From an uncultured Pseudomonadota bacterium (GTDB lineage Bacteria > Pseudomonadota > Gammaproteobacteria > Burkholderiales > SG8-41), in the NCBI GenBank assembly GCA_946885605.1, contig CAMPGR010000110.1:1-13103 (forward strand): a DNA stretch of 13,103 nucleotides, written 5' to 3'. The notes beneath the pieces are model-generated. The model had not been told where the DNA came from and made no database searches. It was given only the letters and a program-made list of their open reading frames with translations. The stretch's first letter is position 1, and each line of letters starts with the position of its first letter. The position numbers and the translations under genes are program-made. This document shows positions 1-4,197 of this stretch, piece after piece.

Positions 1-20
1 GGGTAGGATGGGGGTGGGGT
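1..20. repeat. G-rich stretch, possible tail of a REP-like element cut by the window edge
   Basis: These 20 bases just beyond the ahpD stop are almost all G with interspersed T and A. They resemble the G-rich tails that follow the hairpins at 4129-4155 and 7015-7039 (runs such as TGGGGGTGAGGG). No hairpin arm is visible because the window starts here. This could equally be chance G-richness, so it is listed only as a possible third copy. Confidence 0.2.
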
Positions 21-21
21 T

Positions 22-576
22 CTACGCCGCCTCGGCGACCGGCGTCCGCGCGAGCGCCGCTTCACTCTCGAGCGTCACGGCGACCGCATGCACCACGGCG
101 GCGATGCGCGCCGCGGCCTGAACCTGCTCCGCGCTCAGCCCCGCTTCGCGCAGAACTTTCTCGTGCGCGCTCACGCACTTGCCGCAGCCGTTGATCGCCG
201 ATACGGCAAGCGACCAGAGCTCGAAGTTCTCCTTCGCGGTCCCCGGGTTCGCCATCACGTTCATCCTGAGACGCGCCGGCAGCCGCTGGTACTCGTCTTT
301 CTCGATGAGATGCGTGAAGCGGTAGTAGACGTTGTTCATCGCCATGATCGCGGCGGCCGCTTTGGCCGCAGCGACAACCTGCGGCGCAACGCGTGGAGAA
401 AACTCGGCGAGGATCGCCTCCGTCACATCCGCGTTGCGCGACGCGATGGCCGAGGCGATGAACGCGCCGGCCTTCTGCTCCTCGTTCAGCACCGTCTCAG
501 CGGCGAGCGATCCCAGGTTGAGCTTGAGATCGCGGGCGTATTCCGGCAGGCGGTCCTTCAGATTCTGAATCGACAT
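22..576 (-). CDS. ahpD: AhpD, alkyl hydroperoxide reductase (carboxymuconolactone decarboxylase fold)
   Basis: A 184-residue protein of usual AhpD length. In characterised systems AhpD takes electrons from lipoylated 2-oxo-acid dehydrogenase E2 and passes them to oxidised AhpC, replacing the flavoprotein AhpF. The active site is visible: NGCGKC with Cys131 and Cys134, then His138 (CVSAHE), with Glu119 upstream (FELW), as in the Mycobacterium enzyme. The residue before the second cysteine is Lys133; as I recall it is His in Mycobacterium AhpD. The ATG at 574-576 has a GGAG about 7 bases upstream. The gene lies 70 bases after ahpC on the same strand, so the two are probably one transcript and redox partners. 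No signal peptide or membrane segment is seen, so it should be cytoplasmic. The call is confident; the electron donor is inferred from the family. Confidence 0.93.
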   Translation of the reverse strand: MSIQNLKDRLPEYARDLKLNLGSLAAETVLNEEQKAGAFIASAIASRNADVTEAILAEFSPRVAPQVVAAAKAAAAIMAMNNVYYRFTHLIEKDEYQRLPARLRMNVMANPGTAKENFELWSLAVSAINGCGKCVSAHEKVLREAGLSAEQVQAAARIAAVVHAVAVTLESEAALARTPVAEAA

Positions 577-593
577 TTTCTATCTCCGGCAAT

Positions 594-626
594 GGCCCGC
601 CCGTACATGGAACGAACGGACGGGCC
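594..626 (-). other. Hairpin in the ahpC-ahpD intergenic spacer
   Basis: Arms at 594-604 and 616-626 (GGCCCGCCCGT and ACGGACGGGCC) are complementary over 11 bases with one mismatch, around an 11-base loop. It sits between the ahpC stop and the ahpD ribosome-binding site. There is no T-run downstream in the direction of transcription, so it is unlikely to be a full terminator. A processing, stabilising or partial-attenuation role is the more natural guess. Confidence 0.45.
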
Positions 627-646
627 GGGGTGGGTAACGACTCGCC

Positions 647-1186
647 TCAGGCCGCTTTCAGGAACGCGTCGCCCTTCTGCCAGTTGCACGGGCAGAGCTC
701 GTCGGTCTGCAAAGCGTCCAGCACGCGCAGCACCTCGGCCGGGTTGCGCCCGACGTTGAGATCGTTCACCGATACGAAGCGGATGACGTTATCCGGATCG
801 ATGATGAACGTTGCGCGCAGCGCCACCCCTTCGTTGCGGTCGAGGACGCCGAACGCGCTCGAAATCTCGCGCTTGATGTCCGCCAGCATTGGGAACGGCA
901 GGTCGTGGAGATCGGGGTGCGAGCGGCGCCATGCGAGGTGGACGTACTCGGAATCCGTCGAAACGCCGTAGATCACCGCGTCGCGATCGTGGATTTCATT
1001 GTTCAGCTTCCCGAACGCCGCGATCTCGGTCGGGCACACAAAAGTAAAATCCTTCGGCCAGAAAAACACCACCTTCCACTTGCCCTGCGCGGATTCGGAA
1101 GTAATGCGCTCGAACGCCTTGTCCGGGTCGGTGGATACGACGGCGGAAACGTCGAATCGGGGCATCTTGTCGCCTATCGTCAGCAT
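647..1186 (-). CDS. ahpC: AhpC, peroxiredoxin (alkyl hydroperoxide reductase, AhpC/TSA family)
   Basis: A 179-residue thiol peroxidase that reduces H2O2, organic peroxides and peroxynitrite. The peroxidatic cysteine is Cys51 in the PxxxTFVCPTE motif (Thr48, Cys51, Glu54), and the conserved arginine is probably Arg124 in RATFIID. The C-terminus carries DELCPCNWQKGD with two cysteines, Cys165 and Cys167. This matches the three-cysteine AhpC of Mycobacterium, which uses AhpD as reductant, rather than the enteric AhpC/AhpF pair. The ATG at 1184-1186 is preceded by AGGAGA (complement of 1192-1197) with 5-base spacing. The gene is divergent from oxyR and upstream of ahpD, the classic layout of an OxyR-controlled peroxide operon. 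No signal peptide is seen, so it is cytoplasmic. Confidence 0.95.
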   Translation of the reverse strand: MLTIGDKMPRFDVSAVVSTDPDKAFERITSESAQGKWKVVFFWPKDFTFVCPTEIAAFGKLNNEIHDRDAVIYGVSTDSEYVHLAWRRSHPDLHDLPFPMLADIKREISSAFGVLDRNEGVALRATFIIDPDNVIRFVSVNDLNVGRNPAEVLRVLDALQTDELCPCNWQKGDAFLKAA

Positions 1187-1227
1187 GCGATTCTCCTGTG
1201 TGTCAGTTGAAAGTATTCCGATGGCGC

Positions 1228-1256
1228 AGTATGGCCCCGCGGTATTAATCGATCAA
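1228..1256 (-). promoter_or_regulatory. Candidate sigma-70 promoter of ahpC-ahpD
   Basis: On the minus strand TTGATC (complement of 1251-1256) and CATACT (complement of 1228-1233) are separated by exactly 17 bases. Each matches its consensus hexamer at 4 of 6 positions. A start near 1221 would give a leader of roughly 35 bases before the ahpC ATG. The -35 hexamer lies inside the left copy of the AATCGATCAAA repeat, a natural place for an activator such as OxyR to contact polymerase. The prediction is from sequence only. Confidence 0.45.
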
Positions 1257-1297
1257 ACGAATGTTTTCGTATAGAATGATCGAGTGAATCGATCAAA
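1247..1297. promoter_or_regulatory. Duplicated AATCGATCAAA motif in the oxyR-ahpC control region, candidate OxyR operator
   Basis: The 11-mer AATCGATCAAA occurs at 1247-1257 and again at 1287-1297, 40 bases (about four helical turns) apart. A related AATGATCGA sits between them at 1275-1283. The left copy covers the ahpC -35 hexamer and the right copy overlaps codons 2-6 of oxyR. A small inverted repeat, CGAA-TGTT-TTCG, lies at 1258-1269. A tetrameric LysR-type regulator could bridge such sites, activating ahpC and repressing itself. The classic E. coli OxyR pattern (ATAG/CTAT every 11 bases) is not well matched, so the operator assignment is inference. Confidence 0.4.
1270..1275 (+). promoter_or_regulatory. 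Candidate -10 element of oxyR
   Basis: TATAGA at 1270-1275 resembles a -10 hexamer. No good -35 lies 16-18 bases upstream, as expected for a weak or regulated promoter. Transcription would begin around 1281-1283, at or just before the GTG start codon, giving an almost leaderless oxyR mRNA. Low confidence. Confidence 0.25.
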
Positions 1298-2243
1298 TGC
1301 ACCCGGGCCGCTGCCTTCGCTGCGCCAGCTGCAGTACCTCGTCCAGCTCGCGGAGCGCCGCAACTTCCGCCAGGCGGCCGACGCCTGCTTCGTGACCCAG
1401 TCCACGCTTTCCGCGGGCATCAAGGAGCTGGAAGCGACGCTGGGCACGCAGCTCGTCGAGCGCAGCACGCGCGCCATGCGGCTCACCGCGGCAGGGGAGG
1501 AAGTGGTCGCCCGGGCGCGGACGATCATCGCCGCGGCGGAAGACCTCGCGAGCTTCGCCAAGGGCGCGCGCGAGCCGTTCTCCGGAGCGCTGCGGCTCGG
1601 CGTGATCCCCACCATCGCGCCATTCCTGCTCCCGGCGGTGCTCGCTGCATTGCGCGCCCGTTATCCGGCGCTCAAGCCCTTTCTGCGTGAAGACCTCACT
1701 GCGAGCCTGCTCGAGCGCCTGCGTGGCGGCGCGCTCGATTTCACGCTGATCGCCCTGCCTTACGATACCGGCGAGCTCGACGTGCGGCCGCTCTTCAAGG
1801 ACGCATTCTGGTTCGTCGCGCGCGAGGACGATCCGCTGGTCGCGGCGAGGGCGGTGGCGGTGCGCGACCTCGAGCCGGAGTCGGTGCTGCTGCTCGAAGA
1901 AGGGCACTGCCTGCGCGACCACGCGATCCGGGCGTGCGGGCCCCGCGAATCGAAAAGCTCGATGCTGGAGGCGACGAGCCTCACGACGTTGCTCCAGATG
2001 GTGGAAGGGGGAATGGGTGTGACGCTACTGCCCGAAATGACGCTGAAGGCGGGGATATTGAATGGCACGCGGCTCGTGGCTCGGCCCTTCACCAAGGACG
2101 TCCCGTCACGCACGATCGCGCTGGCCATGCGGCGCGAGGCCGGCTTGCAGCGCGAGGCGGAGCTCTTTGCCGAGCACGTGCTGCAATGCCTGCGCGCGCA
2201 GGGAAAGCGTCAGGTGACCGGCATTAAACCCGCTCGCGCGTGA
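1284..2243 (+). CDS. oxyR: OxyR, LysR-family peroxide-sensing transcription regulator
   Basis: A 319-residue LysR-type regulator. The N-terminal winged helix-turn-helix spans about residues 11-70 (LRQLQYLVQLAE, FRQAADACFVTQSTLSAGIKELE, RLTAAGEEV). The rest is a periplasmic-binding-like effector domain. The two redox cysteines of OxyR are present as Cys209 and Cys218 in GHCLRDHAIRAC, nine residues apart like E. coli Cys199/Cys208, so a reversible intramolecular disulfide is expected. The family is activated by H2O2 and induces ahpC, katG and similar genes; it is often autorepressed. The GTG at 1284 is chosen because the next in-frame Met is inside the DNA-binding domain. No Shine-Dalgarno sequence precedes it. 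It is divergent from ahpC and convergent with the VOC gene. Confidence 0.93.
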   Translation: MNRSNAPGPLPSLRQLQYLVQLAERRNFRQAADACFVTQSTLSAGIKELEATLGTQLVERSTRAMRLTAAGEEVVARARTIIAAAEDLASFAKGAREPFSGALRLGVIPTIAPFLLPAVLAALRARYPALKPFLREDLTASLLERLRGGALDFTLIALPYDTGELDVRPLFKDAFWFVAREDDPLVAARAVAVRDLEPESVLLLEEGHCLRDHAIRACGPRESKSSMLEATSLTTLLQMVEGGMGVTLLPEMTLKAGILNGTRLVARPFTKDVPSRTIALAMRREAGLQREAELFAEHVLQCLRAQGKRQVTGIKPARA

Positions 2244-2248
2244 AGCGC

Positions 2249-2269
2249 AGCCCGAGCGGTAGCCGGGCT
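2249..2269. terminator. Short hairpin between convergent oxyR and VOC genes
   Basis: AGCCCG (2249-2254) and CGGGCT (2264-2269) are fully complementary around a 9-base loop. They lie in the 24-base gap between the oxyR stop and the stop of the leftward VOC gene. The position suits a bidirectional terminator, but the stem is only 6 bp and there is no T-run on either strand. Weak call. Confidence 0.25.
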
Positions 2270-2708
2270 AGACCACGAGGTTGGTCTGCGCGGTGGTGCC
2301 GGACGGGACCGCGTCGGCTACCTGCTCGTCGAGGAAGTTGAACTCGAGCTTGGTGCCCACCGGGTCGTGCAGGAACACCTGGTAGCCCGCGTTCGGGATA
2401 TTCTGCTCCTCGAACACGACGCCGAGCTTCTTCAGGAGCTTCCGGAATTCCGCGGCGCCCGAGGCCTTGAAAGCGATGTGGTCGACACTCCCGCTGTGCC
2501 GCTCGCTTTTCGCGACGTAGCCCTCGGGAAAACGCGCTGATACGTGCACGATCGGATCCTCGCCGTCATAGAGCCAGATGCCGCCGAACTTGAAATCCGG
2601 CCGATAGCCCTTCTTGAGTCCCAGCACCTCGCCGTAGAATTTCTCGATCGCTGGCAGGTCGCTCTCCGAACAGCGGATGTTCAAATGCAAAAAGCCACCG
2701 AATTTCAT
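2268..2708 (-). CDS. VOC-superfamily (glyoxalase/bleomycin resistance/dioxygenase fold) protein
   Basis: A 146-residue single-domain VOC protein. Metal-ligand positions are recognisable: His8 (FLHLNI), His77 (VDHIAF) and Glu122 (KLEFNF). This is the His/His/Glu pattern of metal-dependent members, so it is probably an enzyme rather than only a binding protein. Other family marks are IEKFYGEVLGLKKG in the first repeat and FLHDPVGTKLEFNF in the second. The substrate cannot be told: glyoxalase, thiol transferase, epimerase and dioxygenase activities all occur in the family. The open frame continues upstream to about 3164, but the ATG at 2706-2708 is preceded by AAGGAGAG (complement of 2712-2719) and begins exactly at the first beta strand, so it is the start. 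It is last of the leftward series, 122 bases after the SufU-like gene. Confidence 0.85.
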   Translation of the reverse strand: MKFGGFLHLNIRCSESDLPAIEKFYGEVLGLKKGYRPDFKFGGIWLYDGEDPIVHVSARFPEGYVAKSERHSGSVDHIAFKASGAAEFRKLLKKLGVVFEEQNIPNAGYQVFLHDPVGTKLEFNFLDEQVADAVPSGTTAQTNLVV

Positions 2709-2830
2709 GCGCTCTCCTTGGTGATTTCGTGAAGACGGCGACACCGGCTCGCTCAGCGGCCGGTCCAGGCCGAATTCTGCGCGCGTAGGCCGGTGTGGGC
2801 AAGGGTCGAGCGCAAGCGGCGCAGACCGGC

Positions 2831-3271
2831 TCAGAAGGATGCCTGTTCGCGCCCTTCGAGCGCGGCCTCGAGCGTTATCCACGGGAGCAGCGCGCAGCGC
2901 CTGCGGGCGGGAAAGCGCCGCACCGCATCGAGCACCGCCTGCTGCCCGGCGTTGCCCGCCGCCGGCGGCACTGCGGAAGGCGTTCGCAGCCGCGTCGCGA
3001 ACGCGCGAATGGCCTCGAGCGCGTCCTTGGCGGACCGACCGGCCATGCTTTCCGTCATAACGGAGGCGGAAGCCATCGAGATGCCGCAGCAGGTGCACTG
3101 GAAAGCGATATCCTCCAGCCGGTTTTCTTTGAGCTTTAGGAACACCGTGAGCTCGTCCCCGCATAACGGGTTCGAGCCCGAGGCGGTACGCGTGGCGTCC
3201 GCCGGCGCGCGGTAATTCCTCGCGTTCTTGATGTGGTCCATCAGGATGTCATCGTAGGCCGACATGGTCAT
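2831..3271 (-). CDS. SufU/NifU N-domain iron-sulfur cluster assembly protein
   Basis: A 146-residue protein matching the SufU/IscU-like scaffold fold. Marks are the N-terminal YDDILMDHIKNARNY helix, SNPLCGDELTVFLKL (Cys37, Asp39), the CGISMASASVMTE segment (Cys62) and FPARRRCALLPW (Cys126). Cys37, Asp39, Cys62 and Cys126 correspond to the zinc/cluster ligands of SufU. In Firmicutes SufU takes sulfur from SufS; elsewhere the family supports Fe-S cluster assembly. Two extra cysteines, Cys59 and Cys61, make a C-x-C-C cluster where most homologues have Gly-x-Gly-Cys. No sufS, sufB or iscS lies in the window, so the sulfur donor must be encoded elsewhere. The start may be the ATG at 3271 or the one two codons later; no strong ribosome-binding site distinguishes them. 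It lies 41 bases after the EEP gene. Confidence 0.85.
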   Translation of the reverse strand: MTMSAYDDILMDHIKNARNYRAPADATRTASGSNPLCGDELTVFLKLKENRLEDIAFQCTCCGISMASASVMTESMAGRSAKDALEAIRAFATRLRTPSAVPPAAGNAGQQAVLDAVRRFPARRRCALLPWITLEAALEGREQASF

Positions 3272-3312
3272 TCAGCGGTCAGGCAAGAGTGGGTGCATGG
3301 CGCCGCTTCCGC

Positions 3313-4062
3313 TCAGGATCCTTGACTGTGTGCCTGGCGGCGGCTGTCGACTTCGCCGGGCTGCACCTGCCCAAACTCGACTTCCGCGGTCACCGGCAGA
3401 TGGTCGGACGCGATCCGCGAGAGCGGCGTGCGGTGAGCGGCGATGTGCCTCAAAAGCCGCCGCGGCTTGATCCAGATCCGGTCGAGCGCGAGAAACGGCA
3501 GGCGGCTGGGAAAGGTGGCGGGCGAAGGGGTTTCCTGGAAGTGCGCGTGCAGCCAGCGAAGGGGCCTGCCCCACAGAAACCACTCATTGAGATCGCCCAT
3601 GAGCACGGTAGCGACCGGACGCTGGTCCTCGAGCTCCCGCAGCAGGATCTGCGTCTGCCTGCGCCGCTCGTCCGGGAAGAGCCCGAGGTGCGTCGCGAGC
3701 ACCCGTAACGGCCAGCCGGCGCAGTCGAGTTCCACGTCCAGTGCGCCGCGTGGCTCGTGATTGTCGATGCTGAGATCGAGTCTCCGCGTGAAAACCGGGG
3801 GATAGCGGGTCAAAATGCCGTTGCCGTAGTCCCCGGTGTCCTTGAGGAGCGTCGGCCCGGCAATCGCTTGCATGCCGGTCTCGTTGCTGAGATAGCTCAG
3901 CATGTCGAAGCCGGAGGCGCGCGACTCCACTTCCTGCAGCGCGACGACATCCGCATCGAGCTCCGTGATGACGCGGGCGATGCGTCTCGGTACCACGTGC
4001 CCGTCGCAGCCGAGGCCGCCATGGATGTTGTACGAAGCGATCTTGATCCTGCCCGGGGCCAC
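3313..4062 (-). CDS. Endonuclease/exonuclease/phosphatase (EEP) family protein, YbhP-like
   Basis: A 249-residue metal-dependent phosphodiesterase-fold protein with the whole EEP active site. Asn12 is in ASYNIHGG, Glu44 in LQEVE, Asn81 in GNGILTRYP, His125 in ATHLG, Asp157 and Asn159 in MGDLNEW, Asp194 in ALDRIW, and Asp220-His221 in SDHLPV. The family includes exonuclease III, DNase I and lipid phosphatases. The upstream neighbour here is a PLD/cardiolipin synthase-like gene, as in E. coli ybhP next to ybhO (clsB). A role in phospholipid metabolism is therefore more likely than DNA repair; that is inference from context. No signal peptide is seen. The start is GTG at 4060-4062, supported by GGGAGGG a few bases upstream. 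Confidence 0.88.
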   Translation of the reverse strand: MAPGRIKIASYNIHGGLGCDGHVVPRRIARVITELDADVVALQEVESRASGFDMLSYLSNETGMQAIAGPTLLKDTGDYGNGILTRYPPVFTRRLDLSIDNHEPRGALDVELDCAGWPLRVLATHLGLFPDERRRQTQILLRELEDQRPVATVLMGDLNEWFLWGRPLRWLHAHFQETPSPATFPSRLPFLALDRIWIKPRRLLRHIAAHRTPLSRIASDHLPVTAEVEFGQVQPGEVDSRRQAHSQGS

Positions 4063-4092
4063 GCACCCTCCCTGCAGGGCCTATTGAGCTTT

Positions 4093-4119
4093 GTGCAAAT
4101 GGTTGACAACCATCTGCAC
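4093..4119. promoter_or_regulatory. 27-bp near-perfect palindrome, candidate operator
   Basis: Arms GTGCAAATGGTTG (4093-4105) and CAACCATCTGCAC (4107-4119) are reverse complements at 12 of 13 positions around a central A. The core TGGTTGACAACCA has the odd-centred, TGGT/ACCA-flanked look of FadR-type GntR operators. The one-base centre favours a protein-binding DNA site over an RNA hairpin. It lies about 30-57 bases upstream of the EEP start, a fitting place to control the EEP-SufU-VOC genes. No GntR gene is in the window. It contains a consensus TTGACA at 4103-4108 reading rightward, but no good -10 follows. Confidence 0.5.
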
Positions 4120-4128
4120 CACATATCT

Positions 4129-4167
4129 CCCCTCGCCCGCAACGCGGGAGAGGGGTGGGGGTGAGGG
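4129..4167. repeat. REP-like hairpin with G-rich tail, intergenic
   Basis: Arms 4129-4140 (CCCCTCGCCCGC) and 4144-4155 (GCGGGAGAGGGG) pair over 12 bases with one G/A mismatch around an AAC loop. A tail TGGGGGTGAGGG follows at 4156-4167. The architecture, CCCCTC arm then complementary arm then G-rich tail, matches the element inside the E1 gene at 7003-7043. Such short palindromes are commonly dispersed between genes in betaproteobacterial genomes. It follows the stop of the PLD gene, so it may also act in transcript stability or termination. Confidence 0.6.
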
Positions 4168-4197
4168 CAGAGCGTCGTCAAACATTTCCACGACGCT

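Noticed and set aside
2741..2796. Distant inverted repeat ACACCGGC / GCCGGTGT with an inner CGGCC/GGCCG stem, between the SufU-like and VOC genes
   Set aside because: The loop is 40 bases and the arms only 8; at this GC content such pairs arise often. No riboswitch or terminator pattern could be matched.
2709..3164. Upstream extension of the VOC open frame, making a 298-residue protein
   Set aside because: The extension overlaps the SufU-like gene in another frame and has low-complexity Arg/Ala-rich sequence. The internal ATG at 2706-2708 has a good ribosome-binding site and begins at the fold's first strand.
4103..4128. Rightward promoter built on the perfect TTGACA at 4103-4108
   Set aside because: The best downstream -10 (TATCTC) is poor and the spacer is 15 bases. 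Transcription would run antisense into the PLD gene. TTGACA here is better explained as the palindrome centre.
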